From a virus, in IMG/VR virus record IMGVR_UViG_3300020478_000090, positions 1 to 20,268 of that record: DNA of 20,268 nucleotides. The stretch is one strand, 5' to 3'. The notes below the pieces were generated by a model. The model had not been told where the DNA came from, made no database searches, and saw only the letters and a list, made by a program, of their open reading frames with translations. The position numbers and the translations under genes are program-made. Of the stretch, positions 1 to 9,913 are shown piece by piece (the stretch's first letter is position 1; each line of letters starts with the position of its first letter).

Positions 1-1675
1 TAGCTTGTATACCTGCAACAGTAGTTATGTTACCGCTAATACCTGCTACAGTTGTTACTTCAGTAGCTTTAGGTGTTAGTCTATGGAACTTGAATGTTGG
101 TCCAGCTGCATACTGTGCGTCTGTTTGGGCTGTTGTTTCAACTAGGACCCCAAATCCAGAACTAAGTGTTGTACTACCGCAGTCTGTAATTGTTGCATTA
201 ACTGAATGATTTGTTAATGTTCCTGATGGTATAGTGCATGTACCACCACTAGGTGTATATGTTGCACTTAGTGTACCTATGGAAATAATAGTACCTGTAC
301 GATCTGCTGTTACGGCATTATTTGCTTCTGGATGAGCTGCAGGTATAGCAGCTTCATTAACTAAAGGTACAAAACCACCTACATCATCAACTATATCAAT
401 AATTCTATCATTAATGGCTGCTGTTGTCGCAATAGTAGTATCGTTATCTGGGAATGTATCCCCGTCTTTAATCGTCTCACCTGTACTTACATTGAAGTAC
501 CTAGCGTCTGATGCTGATGTAGTGAAGAACGATGTATCGTTAGCAGTAGCTGCAGCTTGTTCAGCAGCAGTTACAACCGTTGCTGCATTTAGCTTATCTG
601 AAGTTATCTGTCCAGCAGCGATATGCTCGTTATCAATTGATCCATCAACGTATTGATCACTGTCTACTGAGTTAGCTGACATGTGAGCTAAATCGATGGA
701 CCCGTCAACATACTGATCACTATCTACTGAATTAGCAGACATATGCTCTAGATCGATAGATCCAGCGGCGTAGTGCTGACTGTCTATCTGATCATTAGCG
801 ATGTGAGCTGAGTCAATACTACCATCGACATATTGATCACTGTCAATAGAGTTTGCTGACATATGCTCTAGATCGATAGACCCTGCAGCATAGTGCTGAC
901 TGTCTACTGCATCATTAGCAATATGAACTCCATCAATAGACCCGTCTACATATTGATCACTATCAACTGAGTTAGCTGACATATGTTCTAGATCAATAGA
1001 TCCAGCGGCATAATGCTCTGAATCGATAGCGTCGTTTTCTATCTTAGTTCCATCTATGATGTCTGCTGCTAGATGTACTCTATCAATAGATCCATCTACA
1101 TAATGATCAGAATCAATAACGTTAGTACTAGCTGTAGTGACTACTGTACCTGTTTCATTAGGTAGAGTGATAGTCCTGTCAGCTGTAGGATCAGTGACTG
1201 TTAACGTAGTTTCATGAGCATTTTCGTTAGCCCCTTCAAAGATAACATCTACTTCTTTACCTAGTTTTAGGTCACCAGACATCGTACCTAGACCGCCTGT
1301 GTCTAGGTATCGACTTACTACCTCTTGTGTAGTGTATAGGTTCTGGGTGAAATTATCATTCAGATCAGCAGATCTAATCGCTGAACCTGGGTAGAAGGTT
1401 GCGGTTAGATCTGAATCACTTGTTTCTCTGTATATTCTTAGTTTATCTGTCTCTATTAGTGCAGTGCCTAAAGTAATTGAAGTTGTGGCTTGTGTGTATT
1501 CAGTTGCTCTTTCAGACGCATCACTACTAAAGCTAGTAACTTTAGTTAAAGTTGTTACTGTTCCATCAGCAACAGTCTTAGTAGCTTTTACGTCGTCTGC
1601 CTTCATATATGGGAATGTGAACGAGTGGGGACCAACGGTCGTGTTACTCGTTATTGTATTTTCAGTTGTAGCCAT
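1..1675 (-). CDS. Tail fibre protein (T7 gp17-like), N-terminal part, 3' end outside window
   Basis: The frame is open from the ATG at 1675 to the window edge: 558 codons and no stop, so the C-terminal receptor-binding tip is not visible. Residues about 1-120 resemble the T7 tail fibre N-terminal anchor domain, which attaches the fibre to the tail tube: SFTFPYMKADDV near the start, then DKLRIYRETSDSDL and FYPGSAIRSADLNDNF. Residues about 125-182 hold a segment (ETTLTVTDPTADRTITLPN) that recurs in marine phage fibres. Residues 185-360 are a long decapeptide repeat, annotated separately. Residues 361-558 are Thr/Ala-rich with a repeated TTVAGI motif. The start follows the gp16-like stop codon by 4 nt and has no clear Shine-Dalgarno site. 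The anchor-domain assignment is confident. Receptor specificity cannot be judged. Confidence 0.88.
   Translation of the reverse strand, partial: MATTENTITSNTTVGPHSFTFPYMKADDVKATKTVADGTVTTLTKVTSFSSDASERATEYTQATTSITLGTALIETDKLRIYRETSDSDLTATFYPGSAIRSADLNDNFTQNLYTTQEVVSRYLDTGGLGTMSGDLKLGKEVDVIFEGANENAHETTLTVTDPTADRTITLPNETGTVVTTASTNVIDSDHYVDGSIDRVHLAADIIDGTKIENDAIDSEHYAAGSIDLEHMSANSVDSDQYVDGSIDGVHIANDAVDSQHYAAGSIDLEHMSANSIDSDQYVDGSIDSAHIANDQIDSQHYAAGSIDLEHMSANSVDSDQYVDGSIDLAHMSANSVDSDQYVDGSIDNEHIAAGQITSDKLNAATVVTAAEQAAATANDTSFFTTSASDARYFNVSTGETIKDGDTFPDNDTTIATTAAINDRIIDIVDDVGGFVPLVNEAAIPAAHPEANNAVTADRTGTIISIGTLSATYTPSGGTCTIPSGTLTNHSVNATITDCGSTTLSSGFGVLVETTAQTDAQYAAGPTFKFHRLTPKATEVTTVAGISGNITTVAGIQA
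596..1123 (-). repeat. Decapeptide tandem repeat in tail fibre (30-nt unit, 120-nt higher-order unit)
   Basis: About 17 consecutive ten-residue units cover fibre residues 185-360. Position 1 is usually H, Q or K. Position 2 is Y, I, L or M. Positions 7-8 are ID or VD. Two alternating flavours occur, for example QYVDGSIDLA and HMSANSVDSD. Four decapeptides make a 40-residue (120-nt) superunit beginning HYAAGSIDLE. It is seen at 896-1015, 776-895 and 656-775; the last copy has its final 20 residues replaced by a different 20-residue unit. Nucleotide copies are similar but carry synonymous changes. The regular period fits a rigid trimeric beta-structured shaft, which is inference. Confidence 0.9.
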
Positions 1676-1679
1676 AGTG

Positions 1680-4600
1680 CTATCTAGTTGACTTTAGTAA
1701 TTCATCAATTTGTGATTGTACTCGGGCGGCTTTTTGGTTTGATCCTCTCTTCAGTAGTCCTCTCTTATTCTTCTCTAATACATCTAGAGTTGCATAAGAC
1801 TGATTCTCTAACTGTAAGGCACTCCAAGCTGCTTTGAACGCAGCAGTATGTATACGGTCTAATTCTTTGTGGATATAAGAGTCACTAATTGGGAACTCTT
1901 TCTGGCTTCTCTTACCTCTTGCGTTTACATAGTTCTTAGTATAGCTACCACGTTGATCTGCAGCCATCAGTTTCTTCATTTGTAACTGTAGTCCGCCATG
2001 CTTTGCTACCCAATTGTTGACAAAGTGACGTTCTCTAGCTGTCAGTTTATGTCCTGTTAGTCTGTTAACACGTAATGTATTAAGGTTATTCCAACCTGTA
2101 TTCAGTAACCACTGTCTCCATGGTTCAGTACCACCATTACTCTTGAAGAAAGGTAGTAAACCATTAAGAGCCGCTGTCATAGGCTCATGGTAATTGATTG
2201 GTTGTCCTGTATATACATCAAGTTGATCCATTAACTCATCACTATCAGCAAATAGGAACTTACTGTAGTTCTTATGGAATGACATTATATCATTCTCAAC
2301 ATCTTTCAGTTGTGGACTGATGATATTATTCAAGATGCTACGTGAACCTGACCAGTAGAAAGGTACTAATGGGTCTGTCCAACCTGCAATAAACTTGTTT
2401 ATGGCACGTTCATCTCGTCCTATAATAGCTGCAAGTGGTGCCATACCACTAAGGAATGTCTGATTAGTTACATTCATGGTTAGTGCATGAGCAATCTTGA
2501 GGAAGCCATCTTCCATCCAATGTGAATCAGCTCGTTGTCCATTCCAAACGACATCAGCTGTTAGTGAAAGTACTTGCTGATAAGGTTCTAAACCTTTATA
2601 GCTGTACCATATACCATTTAATCTGATGCTGTTAGGTTTCCAACCAATAGCCATCATCTTGCGTTTCTCTGAAGCTTCTACTGGACCATTACCAGTTAGA
2701 TCTCCATTGACTGCCATCAAAGCTGCACCCATTACAACAGCAGATCCCATGATTTGACGTCCGCGATACTCTGCTTGAAGAGATTTAAGTGCTGCAACAG
2801 GATCACTTACATCAGTGATACCATGTGTACGTAGCACTTCTAGTACTTCTTGTGGTGTACTAGCAGTAAACGCTCTGTTACCTTTACCAATTGCTTCTGG
2901 TAAAGCACTTAATGGGTTATATGACCAAGCCATCTTAAAGCCATTTACACCAGTTCGTGGGAACATGAATATAGGTTTTAGGATAGGTACTCTAGCTATT
3001 AGAGTCTCTAAATCTTTAACTACTTTACTGTCTAAGTTAAGAGCTATTTCCTGTGAAGCATGCTTTGCTGCCTCATCTGTTAGCAGTCCAGTCCTGTCAA
3101 ATGCGTTATCATAGAGTTGTTTCTGTAGCTTATCGAAGTCACCTTGCCTGATTACACCATTAGTACTGTCAAGTAATTTATCATACGCTTTAGCTCTGGC
3201 CATACCGCTAGCCATCATGGAGTTCGTAAACCCATCAATAGCATGCAGTGCATTGATACCCCAACGATTGATACTCAAATTATTATACCAAGATGTGAAT
3301 CTTGCCATGTTAAGTAGTGCTAGTTCAGCATTCTTACCTTGAGCACGCCATCCTTCAGCCATGCTATCTAGTACTTCAAAGTTATCACTAGGAGCAAACT
3401 TGACATCATGACGACCACGCATCATAGCTTGTTCTGGGTTAGCTACTGCAAAGCTCCACTCCTTCGCCATATGTTTGAATGCACGTTGGAAGTTCTCAAT
3501 GACACCACCATATGTATATAAAGCTCTCTTAACTATAGCTGCAGCAGATGCATCACCTGTTACTGCTTTAAACGCAGAACCAGTTAACACTGAAACAGGC
3601 TTACCTACTGTAAGTATAGTGTTACCAGCAAAAGCTCTTAGAGGTGCTAGACCATTCAGCATGCTATTGTAGCGTATACCATGTATACCTTGTACTAATA
3701 GACTCTTAACTGCTGGGTCATTATCCCAAATCAATTTAGATAGGCTTACATTCTGTTCTGCCCATCTATGTAGTTTTAGTAGGTCATCTACATTACCTTC
3801 TGTCAGATCATATGCTTTAATGAATGCCTTCAGGTAGTCAGGTTCAACCACAGCTATACGCTGCATTTCCTCTACAAATTTACCAGCAGAAGTTTGAGCA
3901 TCAGCTAGATTCTTAGCGAACCCTTCTTGGAACTCTTGAAGTTGTTTTACGTTAAAGTTCTTACTCTTAGCCATATCCAACAGGTTACCAGTATAGCCCC
4001 ATAGGTACCGTACTGCACGTGTTTCTTTAGCTACAAGTGCAAGATTCTCGAATAGTGTGCCTTGTTGTCTTGATGTCTCCAGTACTCCATCTAATATATC
4101 TGCTGCCTTAGCACTGCTAGCTACTGTGTCAGCAGCTTGCCTTACTGCTAGTGCAGATGCTCTGATGCGATCTGGATCTAAATCTCTTAATACCTGCCTT
4201 ACAGCTGCCTCATAGATAAGGAAGTCATCAGTATCTAGGAACTCAGCTCCTTTCAACACCTTCCTCTTTAAGTCATTTACAGCAGCAGCAAACTGCTTAG
4301 GTTCTAAGTTATGTATATCTCTAGCAACTTGATCTACAGCAGCTTGGAATTCTTCAGGTACTACTTTCCAAGTACCTTCAATCATTGCTTCCATATCCTT
4401 ACCAGGAGTTACAGCAGCAACAATCTCATCTAGGATCTCTCCTCTTTCTGTACCCTCTGCAGCGTTGAAGAATTTACGCATACCTTTAGTGGACATAACA
4501 GCCCTAGCACGTCCGTTAGTAGTGTTCAGGTTATGTTGTATCCTATGGTGATCATAGACTGCTCCTAGAGGGTCTGCGGCACCACTGTTAGCTACTGCGC

Positions 4601-5879
4601 GTGCCTGTGCTTCTGCAGGATCATGTATGATTGGATCATATTCACCTTGATTGGTTTGTATATTCTCAGCAGCTTCGTCAGCTAATGAGTTATTACGTAC
4701 TTTAGCGCCTTCATCAATGTGTCTAGTTACTGAATCAAGTGGTAGTTCATCTACTTCTGTACGTTTCCGTAGTTCAACTAGCTCAGCTAATCTTGCTTCA
4801 TCTGCTTCACCTAGTTCATCAAGTAAACCAAGTTGATCAATCTGATCGTCTATAGCTTTAATTGCAGGACTTCTCGCCTGCATTGCAATCTCATCAGCAT
4901 TCCTTGTTAACGCTGCAGCAGCTTCTTCTGTCTTAGGTGTTACTACTAGGCCAGGGTCCCATTCAATCCGTGTGCCTGGTGCTACAGGTTCTTTTGCTGC
5001 TTTCCATCTTTCTACATCATATTTATGTACCCATGAAGCCTCAAATGGATTCTTCTTAGGCATATTCTTGTAGTAGGATCTTATTGCAAAGATACCTGTT
5101 ATAAGTTCACCAGCTGCGGCAAAACCCATGTTCTCCCATAGCTGATACTTACGCCTTTCATCAGGTCCAGCGCCTTCTCTTGTAGCCCAAGGTATGTTCC
5201 AACCAAAAGCATCATTCAATGCCTTAGCTGCGTTCTCATCTTCAGCAGTTGTGGATGCTGCAACAATAGTTGTGTCAATACCTAATCGTGCTGCGATTGC
5301 ACCTGTTGTCTTAACTGCTGCTGGTAGTCCTGCGGCCCATGGTGCAGCAGCTAGTCTAGGTACAACAGCTTGTGGTGCTAATATTGAAGGTAAGACAACA
5401 CCTGATATCTGACGTACAGCATGATGTGCTCCGTTGTCAGATTGTGGGTTATGTTTATGCCAGAAGTTATCTGCTGCTTCTGTTGCTTGCTGAATAGGAT
5501 TCGCTCCTTGAACACCATCTCCAGCTAATTCGTCCCAACCTGATTGAGTGGAACCGATAATTGATCCGATGTTCCTACCAAGTCCAAAGACAGTATCACC
5601 TAGACCTTGTAGTACAGAGATCTTTGAGTCTAAAGAGCCTTGTCGATCATCTATGGTTTGTTGTAGCCAACTCTTGTTATCTTCCTCATACGCATCAAGT
5701 TGAGCTTGTGCTTGTTCTGAAGCACCTGGTGTGAAGTCAGGGCCAGCTTTACCGGCAGCTGAAGGTATGAACTGAGAGGCAGCTTCTGCGGCTGCCTGCT
5801 CCTCTCTATAGCTCTCAGCTACTTGATCGTAGAAACCCTGATCTCTATTTGCCTCTTCTCTTACTCGTGAGTATGTCAT
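1680..5879 (-). CDS. Internal virion protein D (T7 gp16-like), ejected core protein
   Basis: A 1399-residue protein (T7 gp16 is about 1318) occupies the gp16 position between the gp15-like protein and the fibre. Such proteins sit in the internal core and are ejected to form a DNA-translocating channel across the envelope. The N-terminal 130 residues are Ala/Gln/Glu-rich. Hydrophobic stretches lie near residues 155-200 (GVVLPSILAPQAVVP and following) and near 1040-1055 (MGSAVVMGAALMAVNG). The C-terminal 60 residues are basic and helical. I see no lytic transglycosylase Glu motif at its N-terminus, where T7 gp16 carries one; that domain is in the upstream gene here. I chose the ATG at 5879, whose A is the last base of the upstream TGA stop (TGATG coupling). 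An in-frame GTG three codons upstream, at 5888, is possible. Function is assigned by position, size and hydrophobic pattern. Confidence 0.82.
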   Translation of the reverse strand: MTYSRVREEANRDQGFYDQVAESYREEQAAAEAASQFIPSAAGKAGPDFTPGASEQAQAQLDAYEEDNKSWLQQTIDDRQGSLDSKISVLQGLGDTVFGLGRNIGSIIGSTQSGWDELAGDGVQGANPIQQATEAADNFWHKHNPQSDNGAHHAVRQISGVVLPSILAPQAVVPRLAAAPWAAGLPAAVKTTGAIAARLGIDTTIVAASTTAEDENAAKALNDAFGWNIPWATREGAGPDERRKYQLWENMGFAAAGELITGIFAIRSYYKNMPKKNPFEASWVHKYDVERWKAAKEPVAPGTRIEWDPGLVVTPKTEEAAAALTRNADEIAMQARSPAIKAIDDQIDQLGLLDELGEADEARLAELVELRKRTEVDELPLDSVTRHIDEGAKVRNNSLADEAAENIQTNQGEYDPIIHDPAEAQARAVANSGAADPLGAVYDHHRIQHNLNTTNGRARAVMSTKGMRKFFNAAEGTERGEILDEIVAAVTPGKDMEAMIEGTWKVVPEEFQAAVDQVARDIHNLEPKQFAAAVNDLKRKVLKGAEFLDTDDFLIYEAAVRQVLRDLDPDRIRASALAVRQAADTVASSAKAADILDGVLETSRQQGTLFENLALVAKETRAVRYLWGYTGNLLDMAKSKNFNVKQLQEFQEGFAKNLADAQTSAGKFVEEMQRIAVVEPDYLKAFIKAYDLTEGNVDDLLKLHRWAEQNVSLSKLIWDNDPAVKSLLVQGIHGIRYNSMLNGLAPLRAFAGNTILTVGKPVSVLTGSAFKAVTGDASAAAIVKRALYTYGGVIENFQRAFKHMAKEWSFAVANPEQAMMRGRHDVKFAPSDNFEVLDSMAEGWRAQGKNAELALLNMARFTSWYNNLSINRWGINALHAIDGFTNSMMASGMARAKAYDKLLDSTNGVIRQGDFDKLQKQLYDNAFDRTGLLTDEAAKHASQEIALNLDSKVVKDLETLIARVPILKPIFMFPRTGVNGFKMAWSYNPLSALPEAIGKGNRAFTASTPQEVLEVLRTHGITDVSDPVAALKSLQAEYRGRQIMGSAVVMGAALMAVNGDLTGNGPVEASEKRKMMAIGWKPNSIRLNGIWYSYKGLEPYQQVLSLTADVVWNGQRADSHWMEDGFLKIAHALTMNVTNQTFLSGMAPLAAIIGRDERAINKFIAGWTDPLVPFYWSGSRSILNNIISPQLKDVENDIMSFHKNYSKFLFADSDELMDQLDVYTGQPINYHEPMTAALNGLLPFFKSNGGTEPWRQWLLNTGWNNLNTLRVNRLTGHKLTARERHFVNNWVAKHGGLQLQMKKLMAADQRGSYTKNYVNARGKRSQKEFPISDSYIHKELDRIHTAAFKAAWSALQLENQSYATLDVLEKNKRGLLKRGSNQKAARVQSQIDELLKSTR

Positions 5880-8596
5880 CAGTACCACCTCTGTAATGTT
5901 GTCTGTACTTCAGGTAGATACTTCTTATACGTTCCTTTACTGTATACTGTCCAAGCGTTCAACCCTTGACTATCGTAAATGGCTTTAGCTGCTCTAGCAT
6001 TTGTCAGCGGATCGAATAATTGTCTGTTATCAGTCAATCCTAAATTCTTCCTCCTACTCGGTCCTAATGTATCTATCATGTTGATCTGCCATAGTCCGTA
6101 AGAATTGTCTCCAGTATTTCTGTTAGGGTTATGTGCTCCAGCATCTCCACCAGATTCACCAGCACTAATTGCTATCATTACTGGTATCAGTTCTCGTGGG
6201 AAACCGACTGCTGATAGTAATTCAGCGCGTTGCTGTATACTAACCCTTCTAGGTTGACCACTTTCAGTAGTAGATTGTAATTTAGCTGTGTCTATGGGAT
6301 TTTGTTCCCAACTCACCTGTTGGAATCCAGGATTTAACGGGCCTCCTCCAATACCCATGTGCCTTGCGGGTTGTCTAAACTCTTGGTGTAATCCAGCGTT
6401 TGCTACGTCATTAGCTACACTGCTATTATGTATAATCACTTGTTGTACTCCTTTGCTGTGGCGGTTTAATTCATCTCTAGTCAACACTTCATTCTCACGA
6501 GGACGGTTTAAACCATACTCTTCGGCGTGTATATCTAGAATTTCACTTGCTGGTATACCTGTCTTTATCGACAACTTCCTGCCTATAGTACTGTTCTCAA
6601 ACGCTCGTACATCCCACTCTCCATTGTGATAAAATGTTAGAATCTTATCACGTGCTATAACAGCATCATATGTTCCTTTACGTATTCCATTTATCCTCTG
6701 TTCAGGGCTGACTCCAGGTGTATCGTTCAATGCATCTATAGCTAAAGCGACATAAGGTGGTGCATTAGTTTTTGTTGTGAAGTGGGGAAGCGTTCTATCT
6801 TGGTTACGTACCTGAACCTCTTCATTTGTAACAGGATCTCTCACAGTAGGGCTGCTTAACTTAGTATAATGTGGTTTAGTATCTAACCATGCTACGGTTG
6901 CTTCTGTAGCATCCTGCGAGATGTCTGGTATATTACTATCATTAGCTCCAACACCACGAGTCTTTACTAGTTTCGTAAACTCGTAGTGATACCTCATCTT
7001 CACTCTCTGCGTTAACTGCTCATAACCAAGGTTATCATTAAGATTTTCCTTGTCTCCCAATACAATCTCGTTTGCTGGATTATTCTGTATCTTAGCTAAG
7101 ATAGAGTTTACTGCTTCTTTCTGTCCAGCATCATAGTTTGCTTTATACCTTTCTTCAACTTGGTTAGCTTTCAAGCCACCAGTGGATAGTGTTTGTGATA
7201 TAACATTCTTAATGCTATCTCTAGTGAGACCATCATTCTTCATCCTCTCTTCCCACTGAGGAAGAGGCATGCTTAATGAGCCATTCTGACCATCTGGAGA
7301 GAAGAAGAAATCTACTTCCCTTTGAATAGCTTTATTCTGTGCTTGTTGGTTTATTTTTCTATCTAACTCCAATGCATTATATTCTTGCCTTCTAGCTTCA
7401 TCTAGCAATGAATCAAGTTTTAACTGTCTCCACTGACCACCTTTACCTCCATTAGCGTCGATAAAGTCTTGTACATTTTGTGAGCTAATTGTACCTTCCT
7501 TTAAACCTTTCTCCATCCAGTCGGTTATCAGGTTGAATGCAGTGTTATAATCTGGTTTACCTGTTACCGTATCTAAATTCTCGTAAGCAAGAGTATTGAA
7601 TATAGATTTTAAGCCAGGCACTCCTTCATCAAACCCATTCTGAAACCTAATGGCGTTATGAGTTTCTAACCTATCATCGTTATATTGATTTAATTGTGCG
7701 TAATACCTTCCTAATTCTTGAGCTTCTACTTTCCTTATATTCTCACCAATACTTCCAAGTATTCCTGGCACTTGATCAGTAATACTGATCTGATGTTTCT
7801 CCAAGAAATGGCCGCGCATCTGCATCTGTGCTGCAGCAAATTCAGCAGGGTTATGACCTCTACGTATCTCTCCCCAAGTTTTCGTAACACCACCATCTAA
7901 CACAATCTCCATGGATTGGTTAGCAGGATCTTCAAAGAAAAGTGGGTAAAGGCGTGCTGAGTTGTGGGCAAAGGCAGTCATAGCTGCCATATCTCTTTCA
8001 CCGTATAGATCGATGATTGATAACATCTCTTCTGTAGAGATATCTACTCCAAGCTTAGCAGCTTCATGCCTAGCAAATATCTTAGCTTCAAGTGTGTTAG
8101 ATGCTATTAGTTCTCTATTCTCTGCCCACTTAGCAGCTGTTGCCCCTGATATATTCTTATCAAGTATCAGGTTGGATGTAGTTTTATTCCTAAAGATCTT
8201 CTCTTGTTCAACATAGCTACCCACCATTTCTGCTAAGGCGGGTGCCATCTCCATTAGAGAACCTAAACCTTGAGCTTGTTTAGGTCCAGGGTTACCTCTA
8301 CTTGCTTGTAAAGCCTCGAACTGAGCAAGTGCGTTTTCCTGTTCTTGCTCGAAAATTAAAGCATAATTATCTTGAGCAAGTTTCCAGTTCTCTTTAAGGT
8401 TTGCTCTTTGTATCTTATACTTGTTGTTTAGAGCACTGATTTTCGTTGCTGCTTGTTCTTTAGCTAGTTTTGCATTGGCGTTTAATGCTTCTATTTTATC
8501 AGAACCTTTCTTTAGCTCCTTTTGAGCCATCTTCTCGATAGGGAGTGCTAAGTGATAATCACTATACCCTCTATCTCTTGCATAAAAATTTGCCAT
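5879..8596 (-). CDS. Internal virion protein C (T7 gp15-like) with C-terminal lytic transglycosylase domain
   Basis: This 905-residue internal core protein (T7 gp15 is about 747) is largely helical and charged. Residues about 20-90 form a coiled-coil-like segment rich in Lys, Glu and Gln. Residues about 785-905 are a soluble lytic transglycosylase (SLT, goose-lysozyme-like) domain. The catalytic Glu is at 814 in SAGESGG, followed by GDNSYGLWQINM (residues 829-840), then the AAKAIYDSQGLNAWTVYS region near the C-terminus. The domain should cleave peptidoglycan when the core is ejected, opening a path for DNA. The ATG at 8596 follows a GGAAGA element. The stop overlaps the gp16-like start by one base. 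The transglycosylase assignment is strong from motifs. The gp15 label rests on order and size. Confidence 0.88.
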   Translation of the reverse strand: MANFYARDRGYSDYHLALPIEKMAQKELKKGSDKIEALNANAKLAKEQAATKISALNNKYKIQRANLKENWKLAQDNYALIFEQEQENALAQFEALQASRGNPGPKQAQGLGSLMEMAPALAEMVGSYVEQEKIFRNKTTSNLILDKNISGATAAKWAENRELIASNTLEAKIFARHEAAKLGVDISTEEMLSIIDLYGERDMAAMTAFAHNSARLYPLFFEDPANQSMEIVLDGGVTKTWGEIRRGHNPAEFAAAQMQMRGHFLEKHQISITDQVPGILGSIGENIRKVEAQELGRYYAQLNQYNDDRLETHNAIRFQNGFDEGVPGLKSIFNTLAYENLDTVTGKPDYNTAFNLITDWMEKGLKEGTISSQNVQDFIDANGGKGGQWRQLKLDSLLDEARRQEYNALELDRKINQQAQNKAIQREVDFFFSPDGQNGSLSMPLPQWEERMKNDGLTRDSIKNVISQTLSTGGLKANQVEERYKANYDAGQKEAVNSILAKIQNNPANEIVLGDKENLNDNLGYEQLTQRVKMRYHYEFTKLVKTRGVGANDSNIPDISQDATEATVAWLDTKPHYTKLSSPTVRDPVTNEEVQVRNQDRTLPHFTTKTNAPPYVALAIDALNDTPGVSPEQRINGIRKGTYDAVIARDKILTFYHNGEWDVRAFENSTIGRKLSIKTGIPASEILDIHAEEYGLNRPRENEVLTRDELNRHSKGVQQVIIHNSSVANDVANAGLHQEFRQPARHMGIGGGPLNPGFQQVSWEQNPIDTAKLQSTTESGQPRRVSIQQRAELLSAVGFPRELIPVMIAISAGESGGDAGAHNPNRNTGDNSYGLWQINMIDTLGPSRRKNLGLTDNRQLFDPLTNARAAKAIYDSQGLNAWTVYSKGTYKKYLPEVQTTLQRWY

Positions 8597-8620
8597 TTAT
8601 TCTTCCGTAGAAGTTAAAGT

Positions 8621-9913
8621 TTACATAATACCCATAGCACCACCGATGGCCCCTAGGCCTGCTCCGATTCCAGCAAGGTGTGGTATTCCAGTAGCTGCTC
8701 CTAGAGCAAATCCTTGCATAGCTCCACCGACAGCACCTCCAACTGCGTTACCGCCACCACCACTAGTTCCGCCAGCATACCCAACACCTTCAACTGGTTC
8801 TGGTCCGTAGATAGGAACCATTGGATCTAGTATCACTGCTCTGGGAACTGCCTCTGGTACAGGAGGCGCAGGCATAAGCTCTGGTTTCGCCATTCTCTTA
8901 GCGTCTGCTGCTAAGTTTGCAGCGAATTGATCGTGTTCTACCTTCTTGAGCGTATGGTCATAAGCACGCATGATGCTTAGTTTTGACGCTGCATCTTGCT
9001 GTTCTTGTAATGCTTGACTTTGATTTAAAACATCTATATCACTGTGGAATTTATTCTCAGATACTTGGAAGGCAGCTTCATCAAATTGCAAGTTTGTATC
9101 CAACCCATACATAGATAAGTTGTAAGCTGAATCTGCTCTAGTAACACCATCTCTTAAAGCTGCTGCTGCTCTACCTGCTTCTGCTACAATAGATTGATAA
9201 GCCTTTGCTGCTGACCGTCCTGAGACACCTCTAGCTTCTGCTTTACCTTGAGCTTGTAGTTTCTTCACGAACAGTTCTTGACTGTCGAAAGCAGCTTTAG
9301 CTCTGTTAGCTTGATTCTTTAGTGTCGCCTCTTCCTTTTGGATGTCAGTAATTTTTCTACTTTTCTCTATGCCTAATTGATTTTGCTGACGTTGAAACTG
9401 TAGATTCTTACGTTTCTCTTGAAACCCTAAATTAGCTCTAGCTGCTGAGAAAGCTAACTGCTCTTGACGTTCTCTGTTTACATTGGCTGCATTCTCATAT
9501 GCTAGTCCTGCTGCTCTCTGGTTTAAACCGATCTGTGCTCCGTAGAGTTGTTCGGATTTATTGAAGGCAGCTACTTTGGAGTTATATTTAATCTTCCGAA
9601 TTTTCATCTCATGACTCCAAGCCTCAGCTCTCGCCCTATCTTGGAAGTCAGCAATTAGACCTTGGTTGTAACGAGCGACTTCGTTAGAGACTAACGTCTG
9701 CTCATAGTTACGATCTATAGTTAAATTATTATAGTCGTAAAGATCCATTTGATAGTCGTGTACCTCTTCAGCACTAGCAGCACCGCCAGAATCACCACCT
9801 CCTCCACCTTTAGACTCCAGCCCCATCAAGGCAGTGTCGAAAGTATTTCTATATACATCTCCTGGTGGTAGCATTGAATCCAGATTAGGATTCATGATGT
9901 CGAAACTATTCAT
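8621..9913 (-). CDS. Internal virion protein B (T7 gp14-like)
   Basis: A 430-residue protein in the gp14 position, longer than T7 gp14 (about 196). Residues about 50-345 are a long Gln/Ala/Glu/Arg-rich helical region with coiled-coil character. Inside it is a QGKAEARGVSGRSAAK motif near residue 220, typical of gp14-type internal core proteins. The last 55 residues are a Gly/Ala-rich hydrophobic tail (GGGGNAVGGAVGGAMQGF and on), able to enter a membrane. T7 gp14 is ejected first and forms the outer-membrane pore. A Gly/Ser-rich linker lies near residues 36-45. The ATG at 9913 overlaps the end of the upstream gene by 8 nt, so the two are probably translationally coupled. The assignment is from motif, composition and gene order. 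Confidence 0.82.
   Translation of the reverse strand: MNSFDIMNPNLDSMLPPGDVYRNTFDTALMGLESKGGGGGDSGGAASAEEVHDYQMDLYDYNNLTIDRNYEQTLVSNEVARYNQGLIADFQDRARAEAWSHEMKIRKIKYNSKVAAFNKSEQLYGAQIGLNQRAAGLAYENAANVNRERQEQLAFSAARANLGFQEKRKNLQFQRQQNQLGIEKSRKITDIQKEEATLKNQANRAKAAFDSQELFVKKLQAQGKAEARGVSGRSAAKAYQSIVAEAGRAAAALRDGVTRADSAYNLSMYGLDTNLQFDEAAFQVSENKFHSDIDVLNQSQALQEQQDAASKLSIMRAYDHTLKKVEHDQFAANLAADAKRMAKPELMPAPPVPEAVPRAVILDPMVPIYGPEPVEGVGYAGGTSGGGGNAVGGAVGGAMQGFALGAATGIPHLAGIGAGLGAIGGAMGIM

Noticed and set aside
27-656. Open frames on the plus strand (27-209, 414-656) as genes
   Set aside because: They are shadows of the minus-strand tail fibre. Their composition follows the repeat and there is no ribosome site or neighbouring plus-strand gene.
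596-1123. CRISPR-like or regulatory direct repeats in DNA
   Set aside because: The repeat keeps a coding frame with synonymous changes and no constant-repeat/unique-spacer structure, so it is a protein repeat.
5879-5888. GTG start at 5888 for the gp16-like protein
   Set aside because: The ATG at 5879 overlaps the upstream TGA by one base, matching the coupling style of neighbouring genes. The GTG adds only three residues and has no better ribosome site.
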